This document shows, piece by piece, positions 1-9,899 of a stretch of DNA of 64,000 nt. Source of the stretch: Jannaschia sp. Os4 (GTDB lineage: Bacteria > Pseudomonadota > Alphaproteobacteria > Rhodobacterales > Rhodobacteraceae); NCBI RefSeq assembly GCF_016820245.1, contig NZ_JAFCAR010000003.1, positions 577,001 through 641,000 of the forward strand, written 5' to 3'. Position 1 is the stretch's first letter, and each line of letters opens with the position of its first letter. Position numbers and translations under genes: made by a program. The notes beneath the pieces are model-generated. The model made no database searches. It was given only the letters and a program-made list of their open reading frames with translations, and was not told the origin of the DNA.

Positions 1-2
1 GC

Positions 3-134
3 TTCGCCGTCATCTTCGAGATGGACGCCACGGAGAAGGCCTCCGGCCAGCGCTGGCAGATGAAGGAGGTGGGCGTCTACCACGTCGCGGACGGCCGCAT
101 CGTGCGCGAGGAGTTCTTCTACGCCCAAGGCTGA
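3..134 (+). CDS. SnoaL/NTF2-like protein, C-terminal part only
   Basis: Only the last 43 codons are present; the 5' end lies outside the window. The visible peptide runs from FAVIFEMDATEK to REEFFYAQG. The pattern of a strand, 'DGRIVREEFFY' and stop is typical of the end of SnoaL-like (NTF2 fold) proteins, where the final strand closes the ligand cone. The stop is one base before the ATG of the next gene, so the two are probably cotranscribed. The function (polyketide-cyclase-like, isomerase or simple binding protein) cannot be told from the tail. Confidence 0.6.
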   Translation, partial: FAVIFEMDATEKASGQRWQMKEVGVYHVADGRIVREEFFYAQG

Positions 135-135
135 G

Positions 136-786
136 ATGGACGCCTACATCGCGGGTCTCGGGCTGCTCGCGGCGGCGAGCGTGGGGCTCGTCCTCCTCGG
201 GGGCCGGGCGTCCGAGGGCACCCGGCGGGAGCTCCGGGCGCGGATCGCCTCGTGGTGGGGCATCGCCGCCGCGCTGGGCGTGGCGGGGGCGCTCCTGTTC
301 CTGCCGCTGCTCGCCTTGTCCGCCGCCGCATGGTGCGCGGGCGAGGCGGCGCGGGTGCTGCGCGCGCGGCCCGGCCTCGCGGCGGTCGGGAGCCTCGGCT
401 TCGGTGCGGGGGTCGCCTCGCTCGCGTGGCTGCCGCCCGAGCGCATCGCCTTCGTCCTTGCCGCCGTCTGGGTCTCCGACGTGGCGCAGCACGCCGTGGG
501 CAAGCTCGCGGGGCGCACCCCCTTCGCGCCGCGCCTGTCGCCGAACAAGACGTGGGAGGGGACGGGCGCCGGGCTCGCCGCGGGGACGCTGGCGGGGTGG
601 GCGCTGGGTGCGCCGTGGCTCGGCCTTGCCTGCGCCGTCGCGGGCATCGCGGGCGGGCTGGCCGCCTCGGCGCTCAAGCGGAGCGCGGGCGCGAAGGACT
701 GGGGCCGCGCATTGCCGGGGCATGGGGGGCTGCTGGACCGGCTGGACGGGGTCGCGGCGGCCGCGCCTCTGGTCCTGCTGATCTAG
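136..786 (+). CDS. Phosphatidate cytidylyltransferase (CdsA) family protein
   Basis: A 216-residue multi-pass membrane protein of the CdsA family, whose members make CDP-diacylglycerol from phosphatidate and CTP at the inner membrane. It shows SPNKTWEG (about residues 135-142) and the family signature near the C-terminus (about residues 180-205): S-x-LKR, then AKDWG, LPGHGG and LDRLDG, including the metal-binding Asp residues. It is shorter than a housekeeping CdsA (usually 260-290 residues) because the N-terminal helices are reduced, so it may be a second copy or a specialised paralogue. It starts 1 bp after the preceding stop. Confidence 0.82.
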   Translation: MDAYIAGLGLLAAASVGLVLLGGRASEGTRRELRARIASWWGIAAALGVAGALLFLPLLALSAAAWCAGEAARVLRARPGLAAVGSLGFGAGVASLAWLPPERIAFVLAAVWVSDVAQHAVGKLAGRTPFAPRLSPNKTWEGTGAGLAAGTLAGWALGAPWLGLACAVAGIAGGLAASALKRSAGAKDWGRALPGHGGLLDRLDGVAAAAPLVLLI

Positions 787-809
787 ACGCCAGCGCGATA
801 CGGCCGCGC

Positions 810-956
810 CAGCGGCCCGCGCATCGCCGGGCCGTCCCCCGGCCCGGCGATCTTTCTCAGTTGGTGCAACGCCAAGGCGTAGTGCGGGGGTGAGGGAAAA
901 AGCGCCCCACGGCGGGGTCGGATCGCCGCGCCGCGGCCCTGCGATGCGCTCCCGTC
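810..956 (+). repeat. Intergenic hairpin repeat, copy A
   Basis: First of three related intergenic elements of about 145 bp (others at 20671-20816 and 39909-40055), all in the same orientation. It opens with a perfect 11-bp stem, ATCGCCGGGCC at 823-833 and GGCCCGGCGAT at 841-851, with a 7-nt loop. A small ACGCC/GGCGT hairpin, a conserved GCGGGGGTGAGGGA block and a 3' block starting ATCGCCGCGCC and ending GATGCGCT follow. It lies between the convergent cdsA-like and aldehyde dehydrogenase genes. CTTTCTC after the first stem means it could also end plus-strand transcription. Confidence 0.8.
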
Positions 957-967
957 ACGGGCAAGGA

Positions 968-2400
968 TCACCCATGCAGCGCCGCCACCGTCTTGACCGT
1001 CGAGAAGCCGTAGAGCGCCTCGAACCCCTTCTCCCGCCCGTGGCCGGACTTGCCCATCCCGCCGAAGGGCAGCTCCACGCCCCCGCCCGCGCCGTAGTTG
1101 TTCACGAAGACCTGCCCGCAGCGCAGGTCCCGCGCCATCCGCATCTGCCGCGCCCCGTCGCGGGTCCAGACGCCCGCCACGAGGCCATAGTCGGTGCCGT
1201 TGGCCACCGCGACGGCCTCCGCCTCGTCCTCGAACGGGATGATCGCCTGGACCGGGCCGAAGATCTCGTCGCGCGCGAGCACGTGGCCCGGCGCGACCCC
1301 GGCGAGCAGCGTCGGCGCGACGTAATGGCCGGGCGCGTCCGTCACGACCTCGCCCCGCGCCGCGATCTCTAGGTCGGCGCCCCTCGCGAGGAATCCCTCG
1401 ACGATCCCCTTCTGCCGGGCGGAGATCAGCGGCCCGACGTCGAGGTCGTCCACCGCGCGCCCCACCCGCAGCGCGCGGTAGGCGTGGGCCATGCGGTCCG
1501 TCACCTCGTCCAGCACGCCGCGCTGCACCACGATCCGCGAGGCGGCCGAGCAGGTCTGCCCCGCGTTCTGGATGCCCGCCCGCACGAGGAAGGGCAGGGC
1601 GGCGTCGAGGTCGGCGTCGTCGAACACGACCTGCGGGGACTTGCCGCCCAGCTCCAGCGTCACGGGCACGACGTTGCGCGCGGCGGCGGCCTGCACCGCC
1701 TCGCCCGTCGCCACCGACCCGGTGAAGGAGACGTGGTGGACGCCCGGATGCCCCGCCAAGGCCGCGCCCGCCTCGGCCCCCAGCCCCGGCACGACGTTCA
1801 GCACGCCCGGCGGCAGGCCCGCCTCCTCCGCCAGCCGGGCGAAGGCCAGCGCGGTCAGGCACGCCTCCTCGGCGGGCTTGAGGACGCAGGCGTTGCCCAT
1901 CGCGAGCGCCGCGCCGACCGAGCGCCCTATGATCTGCATCGGGTAGTTCCACGGCACGATGTGCCCCGTGACCCCGTGCGGCTGGCGCAGGGTGTAGACG
2001 GTGTAGCCGTCGAGATAGGGGATGGTCTGGCCGTGCACCTTGTCGGCGGCGCCGCCGTAGAACTCGCAGTAGCGGGCCAAGGCCACCGCATCGGCACGCG
2101 CCTGCGCCAGCGGCTTGCCCACGTCCATCGCCTCCAAGGCGGCGAGGTCGTCCACCCGCGCCTCCACCAGCCGCCCGAGGCGGGACAGCAGCCGCCCCCG
2201 CTCGGCGGCGGGCGTGCGCGCCCAGCCCGGCGCGGCGGCGGTTGCGGCGGCCACGGCGGCGTCGATCTCCGCCGCCCCGCCCTTGGCGATGGCGCCCACG
2301 GTCTCGCCCGTCGACGGGTCCTCGACCGGCAGCGTCGTCGTGGCCCGCACCCAGCGGCCCCCGATCCACATCTCGGTCGGGTCGAACCAATCCGTGACCT

Positions 2401-2404
<4 letters not shown>
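968..2404 (-). CDS. Aldehyde dehydrogenase family protein
   Basis: NAD(P)+-dependent aldehyde dehydrogenase of 478 residues, oxidising an aldehyde to its acid in the cytoplasm. The Rossmann NAD site has PWNYP and KPAEEA; FTGSVATG is the dinucleotide loop; the general-base Glu lies in LELGGKSP and the catalytic Cys in GQTCSA; the C-terminal PFGGMGKSG is present. The ATG at 2404 is chosen because it overlaps the stop of the upstream ATPase gene as ATGA and has GGAGGAG about 6 nt ahead; a GTG two codons upstream is also possible. As the last gene of a peptide-type ABC operon it probably acts on a product of the imported compound; the substrate is unknown. Confidence 0.9.
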
Positions 2405-3948
<1,544 letters not shown>

Positions 3949-3978
3949 CGCTCGCACCTACCGCCCGGCGGCCACGCC

Positions 3979-4109
3979 GGGCAGCGCCCGACCCTCCCCC
4001 CGGGAGGGCGCTGTGGCGATGTCGTTCCCAGCCTGCACGACACGGATGCTTGCACGTACTGTGCCTTGCCGCAGCGTCCTATGCGCCCCCCCAGGGTCGG
4101 GCGCTGCCC
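3979..4109. repeat. 17-bp inverted repeat with nested hairpins between permease and ATPase genes
   Basis: Perfect inverted repeat: GGGCAGCGCCCGACCCT at 3979-3995 and AGGGTCGGGCGCTGCCC at 4093-4109, 97 nt apart. The left arm can instead fold locally: CAGCGCCC (3982-3989) pairs with GGGCGCTG (4006-4013), enclosing CCCTCCC/GGGAGGG. Two mutually exclusive folds in the leader of the ATPase gene, inside a tightly overlapped operon, suggest an RNA processing or attenuation element; this role is inference. Confidence 0.65.
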
Positions 4110-4121
4110 TCGTCACGTCGC

Positions 4122-4934
4122 TCACGCCCGCCCCCGCCGCAGCCGTGGATCCAGCAAATCCCGCAGCCCGTCCCCCAGGAGGTTCAGCCCCAGCACCGTC
4201 CCCACGATCGCCACCCCCGGCAGCACGGCCAGCATCGGCGCCACGTAGATCATCGTCTGCGCCTCCGCGAGCATCCGGCCCCACGACACCGTCGGGGGCT
4301 GCGCCCCGAGGCCCACGTAGGACAGCGCCGCCTCCGCCAAGATCCCCAGCGAGAACTGAATCGTCGCCTGCACGATCAGCAGGTTGGCGACGTTGGGCAG
4401 GACGTGCTGCACCGAGATCAGCCCCGCCCCCTTGCCCGCCACCCGCGCGGCGGCCACGAAGTCGAGCGTCCAGAGCGGCAGCGCGCCGCCCCGCGCCACC
4501 CGCGCGAAGACCGGCACGTTGAAGAGCCCGATGGCGAGGATCGCGTTCACCGCCGACGGCCCGAACACGGCGGTGATGAGGATGGCGATCACCAGCGAGG
4601 GGAAGGCGAAGATCAGGTCGTTGCCCCGCATCACCACCTCGTCCAGCCACGACCCCCGCCGCGCGGCGGCCAGCAACCCCAAGGGCACCCCGAACGCCAT
4701 CCCGATCCCCACGGCTAGAAGCGCCACGGCGATCGACGTCCGCGCGCCCGCCATCAGCATCGCCGCCAAGTCCCGCCCGAGGTGGTCCGTCCCCAGCCAG
4801 TGCGACGCCGACATCCCCTGCAGCCTGGACCCGACGTCCACCCGCGCCACCTCGCCCGGCAGCCAGACGAGCGAGACCAGCGCGGCCAGCCCCGCCGCCC
4901 CCGCCAGCAGCGCCCCGATCCACAGCGCCCTCAT
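4122..4934 (-). CDS. ABC transporter permease, DppC/OppC type
   Basis: Inner-membrane permease of 270 residues of a peptide-type ABC importer. It has an N-terminal transmembrane helix (ALWIGALLAGAAGLAALV), the family motif HWLGTDHLGRDL typical of DppC/OppC N-terminal parts, five further helices, and the EAA loop that contacts the ATPase around 'EAALSYVGLGAQPP'. The ATG overlaps the stop of the upstream permease as ATGA. The C-terminus (LLDPRLRRG) is standard for the family. Confidence 0.9.
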   Translation of the reverse strand: MRALWIGALLAGAAGLAALVSLVWLPGEVARVDVGSRLQGMSASHWLGTDHLGRDLAAMLMAGARTSIAVALLAVGIGMAFGVPLGLLAAARRGSWLDEVVMRGNDLIFAFPSLVIAILITAVFGPSAVNAILAIGLFNVPVFARVARGGALPLWTLDFVAAARVAGKGAGLISVQHVLPNVANLLIVQATIQFSLGILAEAALSYVGLGAQPPTVSWGRMLAEAQTMIYVAPMLAVLPGVAIVGTVLGLNLLGDGLRDLLDPRLRRGRA

Positions 4935-5869
4935 CGCCGCAGCCTCGGGTCTGCCCACGCATAGGCGACCTCCACGAGGAACGTGACGCAGATCACCGCC
5001 GCCACCAGCAGCATCGTCACCGACTGCACCACGATCAGGTCGCGCTGGGTGATCCCTTGGAAGATCAGCCGCCCGAGGCCCGGCAGGAAGAACACGTTCT
5101 CGATGATGATCGCGCCCGCCAAGAGGAACGAGAACTGCAGCCCGAGGATCGTCAGCACCGGGATCAGCGCGTTGCGCAGCGCGTGGCGCAGCAGCACGCC
5201 GCGCCGCGACAGCCCCTTGGCCCGCGCCGTCCGCACGTAGTCCGCGTCCAGCGTGTCGAGCAGCGCCGAGCGCAGGACGCGGGCGAGGATCGACGCCTGC
5301 GGCAGCGCCAAGGCCACCGCCGGCAGCGTCAGCGCCTTGATCGCCGCGAGCGGGTCGCCCCAGCCTGGGAACCCCCCGGCCGAGAACCATTGCAGCGTCA
5401 CCGCGAAGAGCAGCACCAGCAGCATCGCGAACCAGAAGTTCGGCACCGCGATGCCCAGCTGCGTCGCGCCCATCACGCCCCAGTCCGCCGCGCCGCCCCG
5501 GTTCGCGGCGGCCACCAGCCCCACGGGGATCGCCACCACCACCGTCAGGAGCAGGGCATACAGGGCCAGCGGCGCGCTCACCCCGATCCGGTCCAGCACG
5601 AGGCCCGACACCGGCACGCGGTAGGTGTAGGACACGCCCAGGTCGCCCCGCAGCAGCCCGCCGACCCAGTCGAGGTAGCGGGCCACGAGCCCCCCCTCCA
5701 GCCCCAGCTCGGCGCGCAGCGCGGCCACCGTGTCGGGTCGCGCGCCGGTGCCCAGCATGAACGCCGCCGGGTCGCCCGGCACGCCCTGCAGCATCCCGAA
5801 GATCACCACGCTCGCCACGACCAGCGAAAGGCCGAGCGAGAGGGCACGGAAGGCGAGGGCGCGGAGCAT
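4931..5869 (-). CDS. ABC transporter permease, DppB/OppB type
   Basis: First gene of the operon: a 312-residue permease with an N-terminal helix followed by GVPGDPAAFMLG, the characteristic DppB/OppB periplasmic segment, then six helices in all and the EAA-like loop 'RTARAKGLSRRGVLLRHALRNALIP' region. The ATG at 5869 is chosen because earlier in-frame starts would overlap the divergent gene that begins at 5968 and add a low-complexity Arg/Ala stretch. No substrate-binding protein gene accompanies the two permeases and the ATPase, which is unusual for this importer class. Confidence 0.88.
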   Translation of the reverse strand: MLRALAFRALSLGLSLVVASVVIFGMLQGVPGDPAAFMLGTGARPDTVAALRAELGLEGGLVARYLDWVGGLLRGDLGVSYTYRVPVSGLVLDRIGVSAPLALYALLLTVVVAIPVGLVAAANRGGAADWGVMGATQLGIAVPNFWFAMLLVLLFAVTLQWFSAGGFPGWGDPLAAIKALTLPAVALALPQASILARVLRSALLDTLDADYVRTARAKGLSRRGVLLRHALRNALIPVLTILGLQFSFLLAGAIIIENVFFLPGLGRLIFQGITQRDLIVVQSVTMLLVAAVICVTFLVEVAYAWADPRLRR

Positions 5870-5967
5870 CGCCCGCGACGCTGCCGCGTCCCTCACGCCG
5901 GGGCAAGCCGCGTCACGTCCCCGCGAGGCGGATTGCGCGGCGCGGGCCCGGCGGCGCACAGGAGGGC

Positions 5968-6660
5968 ATGGACCACGCAGCCCCCGCATCCGCCCCGACC
6001 TCGGACGTCGCCTTCTCCCCCGCCGTGAAGGCCGAGCAGGCCCGCCGCGGCACCCGCCCCGCGATGGAGCGGCTCGAGGCGCATGGCGGCTTCCGCACCG
6101 GCACGGAGCGGCTGCGCGCCTTCCTCGCCGAATCCCGGTCCGTCGTGCTGGCCAGCGCCTCCGCCGACGGCCAGCCCTACGTCCAGCACCGGGGCGGGCC
6201 GCCGGGCTTCCTCCGGGTGCTCGACGACGACCGCATCGGCTTCGCCGACCTCGCGGGGAACGGGCAGTACGTCACCGCGGGCAACCTATCCGAGAACCCC
6301 CGCGTCCAGATCCTCGCCATCGACTACATGCGCCGCCGCCGCGTGAAGATCTGGGGCACGGCGGAGATGTCCGCCGACCCGGCCCTCCTCGCCCGCCTGT
6401 CGCCGGACGACGCCTCCGCCGACCGCGCGGTGGTGGTGACCGTGACCGCGTGGGACCTGAACTGCCCCCAGCACATCCCGCAGCGCTTCGAGGCCGGGGA
6501 CGTCGCCGCCGCCGTGGCCGAGCGCGAGTCGCGGATCGCGGAGCTGGAGGCGAAGGTCGCGCGCCTCGAGGCCGATGCCCGGATGTCGGAGGCCGACGCC
6601 CGCGTGGCCGCGGGCCGCTCGTGGTCGACGGAGGGCTGCGCCGGAGCGGGGGACGACTGA
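5968..6660 (+). CDS. Pyridoxamine 5'-phosphate oxidase family (FMN-binding split-barrel) protein
   Basis: A 230-residue protein with the FMN-binding split barrel in residues 45-150: 'VVLASASADGQPYVQHRGG', 'IGFADLAGNGQYVTAGNL' and 'VQILAIDYMRRRRVKIWGTAE' match the PNPOx-like family that includes small flavoproteins acting on cofactors or xenobiotics. A tail of heptad-like residues (about 185-215, RIAELEAKVARLEADAR) probably forms a coiled coil for oligomerisation. It is divergent from the ABC operon and appears monocistronic. The true substrate is unknown; synthesis of pyridoxal phosphate is not implied by family membership. Confidence 0.8.
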   Translation: MDHAAPASAPTSDVAFSPAVKAEQARRGTRPAMERLEAHGGFRTGTERLRAFLAESRSVVLASASADGQPYVQHRGGPPGFLRVLDDDRIGFADLAGNGQYVTAGNLSENPRVQILAIDYMRRRRVKIWGTAEMSADPALLARLSPDDASADRAVVVTVTAWDLNCPQHIPQRFEAGDVAAAVAERESRIAELEAKVARLEADARMSEADARVAAGRSWSTEGCAGAGDD

Positions 6661-6941
6661 GCGCGGCCACCGCCGGTACGCCCGCCGTCCGGGCGAAACA
6701 GACCGTCCGCACCCTTTCCGCTGACTCGCGCGCGCGGCACGGCTATGCCCTCGCCGGGGAGAGGGGTTCGCGATCCGCGCAGGCCCGGGCCGCGCGGATC
6801 GCATCCCGCACGTACGGGGCGGACGACGGGGCGGACGCGATGCGCCGCCCACGGGACCGTGCGCCCGGCCCCATTCGAGGGGGGAAATTTCAGGATCTGC
6901 TGGCCCCGGCGGTCTCCGCCGGGGTCAATTCGCCCACGGGG
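6661..6941. other. Intergenic region with one strong hairpin
   Basis: About 280 bp between the flavoprotein gene and the convergent ycgN gene. The only clear structure is a perfect 9-bp stem with a TCT loop, CCCCGGCGG at 6904-6912 and CCGCCGGGG at 6916-6924, next to the ycgN stop. It probably ends one or both transcripts although no T tract follows on either strand. The remainder is ordinary high-GC sequence with no convincing ORF. Confidence 0.5.
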
Positions 6942-7427
6942 TCACGCCCCGCCCGTCGGCTCCTCGATGACGTGGTCCTCCCACTCCTCGTCGGGCACGT
7001 CGAACTCGGACACGGTACGGCCCCGCAGGCTCGCGCCCGCCGCGTGGGGGCTGCCGGGGTCGCCGGTCAGGAGCGGGTGCCACCACGGCAGCGCCCGCCC
7101 CTCGTGCAGGCGGCGGTAGGCGCAGGTCTCGGGGAAGAAGTAGACCACGTCGGGCAGGCTCGCGGGCGTCAGCACCACGCAGTCCGGCACGAAGGCGCGG
7201 CGGTTCTCGTAATGCGCGCAGCGGCAGGTCGCGTCGTCCAGCAGGCGGCAGGCGATGTCGGTCAGAGCGACCTCGCCGGTCTCGTCGTCCTCCAGCTTGT
7301 TGAGGCAGCACTTGCCGCACCCGTCGCACAGCGCCTCCCACTCCCGCTGGGTCATCGACCTGAGCGGCTTCTCCCAGAAGCGGTCCCGCAGGCCGCCCCG
7401 CGGGATCGGGTCGTCCTCAGAGCGCAT
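6942..7427 (-). CDS. ycgN: YcgN family (UPF0260) cysteine-cluster protein
   Basis: A 161-residue member of the UPF0260/YcgN family, small cytoplasmic proteins with a conserved cysteine cluster thought to bind metal. Visible here are CDGCGKCC (about residues 34-41), CRLL, CRCAHY and the later Cys residues in PDCVV and ETCAYR, followed by 'GRALPWWHPLLTGD'. Its biochemical role is not established. It overlaps the end of ribF by 11 bp and shares its transcript. Confidence 0.88.
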   Translation of the reverse strand: MRSEDDPIPRGGLRDRFWEKPLRSMTQREWEALCDGCGKCCLNKLEDDETGEVALTDIACRLLDDATCRCAHYENRRAFVPDCVVLTPASLPDVVYFFPETCAYRRLHEGRALPWWHPLLTGDPGSPHAAGASLRGRTVSEFDVPDEEWEDHVIEEPTGGA

Positions 7428-8337
7428 CGAGCACGGCGCGGGCCTCGCGCCCGTCCCCCTCCATCCGCGCGACCAGCGCGTCCACGCCGTCGAACGCGAG
7501 CTCGGGGCGCAGGAACTCGACCAGCGCCACCGACAGGGGCGCGCCGTAGAGGTCGCCGGCGAAGTCGAAGAGGAAGGTCTCGAGGTTGGGCAGATTGTCC
7601 CCGAACATCGGGCGCACGCCCAGCGAGGCGACGCCCCGGTGCCTGCCCCGATGCGGCCCGTCCAGCACGTCGACGAGCACGGCGTAGACCCCCAGCTTCG
7701 GCAGGTGCAGCCCGCTCAGGTCCATGTTGGCGGTGGGCCAGCCCAGCGTCCGGCCTCGCTTCTCGCCGTGGATCACCGGCCCCTCGATCCGGTGCCAGTG
7801 GCCCAGCATCGCGGCGGCGTCGCGGGGCCGCCCCTCCGAGAGCGCGGCGCGGATCGCGGTCGAGGACACCTCGCCCACCGGCCCGTCCACGAGGTCGGCG
7901 ACGGTGACGCCGAAGCCCAGCCGGGCGCCCCCCTCGCGCAGCGTGTCGGCGTCGCCCGCCCGCCTCGCGCCGAAGCGGAAGTCCGCCCCGACGACCACGT
8001 GCGACAGCCCGAGGCCCCCCGCGATCACGTCCTCCATGAACGCCTCCGCCGTCAGCGGGCGGATCGCGTCGAAGGGCAGCTCGAACAGGTGATCCACGCC
8101 GATCTTCTGCAGCCGCGAGGCCTTGGCGGCGGGCGACATCAGGCGGAAGGGCGGGGCGTCGGGCTGGAAGACCTCGCGCGGATGCGGCTCGAAGGTGAGG
8201 ACGCCGAGCGGGGCACCGATGCGGGCGAGATCGATCACGTGGCGGTGGCCCAGATGCACCCCGTCGAAGTTGCCGATCGCGGCGGAGGCGCCGCGCATCG
8301 GCTCGGGGAGGGGGTCGAGGGAGCGGTGCACGCGCAT
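7417..8337 (-). CDS. ribF: Bifunctional riboflavin kinase/FAD synthetase
   Basis: RibF converts riboflavin to FMN (C-terminal kinase) and FMN to FAD (N-terminal adenylyltransferase) in the cytoplasm. The 306-residue length is normal. The N-terminal domain shows GNFDGVHLGH (the nucleotidyltransferase HxGH-type site) and VGADFRFG; SSTAIR is the domain-junction motif; the flavokinase domain shows GRTLGWPTAN and a GVY strand followed by 'GVASLGVRPMF'. It is the first gene of a ribF-ycgN pair. Confidence 0.95.
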   Translation of the reverse strand: MRVHRSLDPLPEPMRGASAAIGNFDGVHLGHRHVIDLARIGAPLGVLTFEPHPREVFQPDAPPFRLMSPAAKASRLQKIGVDHLFELPFDAIRPLTAEAFMEDVIAGGLGLSHVVVGADFRFGARRAGDADTLREGGARLGFGVTVADLVDGPVGEVSSTAIRAALSEGRPRDAAAMLGHWHRIEGPVIHGEKRGRTLGWPTANMDLSGLHLPKLGVYAVLVDVLDGPHRGRHRGVASLGVRPMFGDNLPNLETFLFDFAGDLYGAPLSVALVEFLRPELAFDGVDALVARMEGDGREARAVLDAL

Positions 8338-8446
8338 GGCGGCGGCGTAGCGGCGCGCCGGGGGGCGCGCAACCGCGCGGGGGTCCGTGAATTACGTGAA
8401 GACCGGCGGCGCGGCGGCGTGAAGAACGTGAAGCTTGGCGCCCCGG

Positions 8447-8899
8447 TCAGTCGAACTTGGCCGACGGCACGAGCACGGTCGCGTCGCCCTTGAGCACGGT
8501 CTTGCCGCCCACCTCGCACCACGTCTCGAGCGACGCGCGGCGGCGGCGGTGGTCGACGTCGACCACCTTCACCACCGCCTCGACCCGGTCGCCGGGCCGG
8601 ACGGGGGCGAGGAACTTGAGCGACTGGCCCAGGTAGACGGTGCCGTGGCCAGGAAGCTGCTCGCCGATCACGGCGGAGATCAGCGCGGCGGTCAGCATCC
8701 CGTGGGCGATCCGCCCCTCGAAGATCGTGTCGCGCGCGTAGTCGTCGTCGAGATGCACGGGGTTCCGGTCGGTGGACACCTCGGCGAACAGCTCGATGTC
8801 GCGGTCCGTCACGACCTTGGCGAGCCGCCGCTCCATTCCGATTGCGATCTCCTCAATGGTGATCGTGCCGCGCGGCAGGTTGTGGGTCGTGTCGAGCAT
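8447..8899 (-). CDS. MaoC family (R)-specific enoyl-CoA hydratase-like protein
   Basis: A 150-residue single hot-dog domain protein of the MaoC/PhaJ family, which hydrates trans-2-enoyl-CoA to (R)-3-hydroxyacyl-CoA. The catalytic motif is present as STDRNPVHLDDDYA (Asp and His) followed by GRIAHGML. ATG 8899 (MLDTTHNLPRG) is chosen because it has GGAGGG about 8 nt upstream and because the longer reading adds only low-complexity sequence. It could feed (R)-3-hydroxyacyl-CoA to polyester synthesis or act in beta-oxidation; nothing adjacent decides this. Confidence 0.85.
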   Translation of the reverse strand: MLDTTHNLPRGTITIEEIAIGMERRLAKVVTDRDIELFAEVSTDRNPVHLDDDYARDTIFEGRIAHGMLTAALISAVIGEQLPGHGTVYLGQSLKFLAPVRPGDRVEAVVKVVDVDHRRRRASLETWCEVGGKTVLKGDATVLVPSAKFD

Positions 8900-9007
8900 G
8901 GCTGCGCCCTCCGGAATCCGGCCTTCCGGAGAGGTAGCGCGATTGCCGCGACGCGGCAAGCCTTCGCGCAACAAAGATGCGCGAGGATAGCGGTCGGGGC
9001 GCTTTCG

Positions 9008-9892
9008 TTACCGGAGCGTCCCCATCACGAAGGTCGGCGACAGCCCCTCCGCGGCGAGATACGCCTCCAGCTTCGCCGGGTCGGGATCGCCGCCCACCGC
9101 CGTGCCCGTCTCCTCCGCGCCGAGGCCGCCGGACAGGAACAGCAGGTCCAGGTCCTCCCCCATCGCGCCGCGCGCGTCCGTGGCGGGGCCGTCGCCGATG
9201 GCGAGGATGCGCGAGTCCGGCACGTCGCGGATCGCGGCGAGGCGGCGGCGGGCGAGGTCGTAGATCGGGGGGTGGGGCTTGCCGAAGTAGAGGCTCTCGC
9301 CGCCCATCTCGGTGTAGAGCGCGGCCACGGCGCCGGCGCACCACTCGCGCCGCCCGCCGCGATCCACGACGATGTCGGGGTTCGCGCAGAGCAGCTTCAG
9401 GCCCCGGATCTTGGCGTCCAGCAGTTGGGGCCGGAGGGTCGCGGGGTCGGCGTAGGGATCCTCGGGGCCGAGGCAGACGATGCCCTCGGCTTGCGCCAGC
9501 GGCACGCGCTCGACGGGCAGCGGGTCGGTCACGATGGCGGGCGGGTCGAAGAAGCCCGCGTCGGCATCCATGACGGCCTGTCCCATCTCGTAGACCTTGG
9601 TCCCCACCGCGCCGTTGAACAGCGCGACGCGGGCGGTGTCGCCCGAGGTGGCGATGGTGTCGCAGGCATCGGCGGGGACGCCGATCCCGTCGAGTTGGCG
9701 GAGCACGCCCGCGCGGGGGCGGGGCGAGTTGGTGACGAAGACCACGATGCCCCCGCCCGCGCGGTAGGCGCGCAACGCCTCGACCGCGCCGGGATAGGGC
9801 CGCACCCCGTCGTGGACGCAGCCCCAGAGGTCGACGAAGAGGGCGTCGTAGTTCGACGCGACCTCGGCGAGCGACGAGACGATCCGGGTCAT
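9008..9892 (-). CDS. TIGR01459 family HAD-type hydrolase (NagD-like)
   Basis: A 294-residue HAD-IIA hydrolase, a cytoplasmic phosphatase family related to NagD and 4-nitrophenylphosphatase. HAD motif I is seen as FVDLWGCVHDG, where the usual second Asp is replaced by Trp-Gly, a feature of the TIGR01459 branch; motif II is VTNSPRP; motif III lies around GKPHPPIY; motif IV is AIGDGPATDARGA. The substrate is not known. The gene ends close to the MaoC gene and starts just after the pyrophosphatase gene on the same strand. Confidence 0.87.
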   Translation of the reverse strand: MTRIVSSLAEVASNYDALFVDLWGCVHDGVRPYPGAVEALRAYRAGGGIVVFVTNSPRPRAGVLRQLDGIGVPADACDTIATSGDTARVALFNGAVGTKVYEMGQAVMDADAGFFDPPAIVTDPLPVERVPLAQAEGIVCLGPEDPYADPATLRPQLLDAKIRGLKLLCANPDIVVDRGGRREWCAGAVAALYTEMGGESLYFGKPHPPIYDLARRRLAAIRDVPDSRILAIGDGPATDARGAMGEDLDLLFLSGGLGAEETGTAVGGDPDPAKLEAYLAAEGLSPTFVMGTLR

Positions 9893-9899
9893 GCGCGCC

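Noticed and set aside
6904-6924. Member of the A/B/C repeat family
   Set aside because: The CCCCGGCGG/CCGCCGGGG stem has a different sequence and none of the conserved downstream blocks; best viewed as a terminator-like hairpin.
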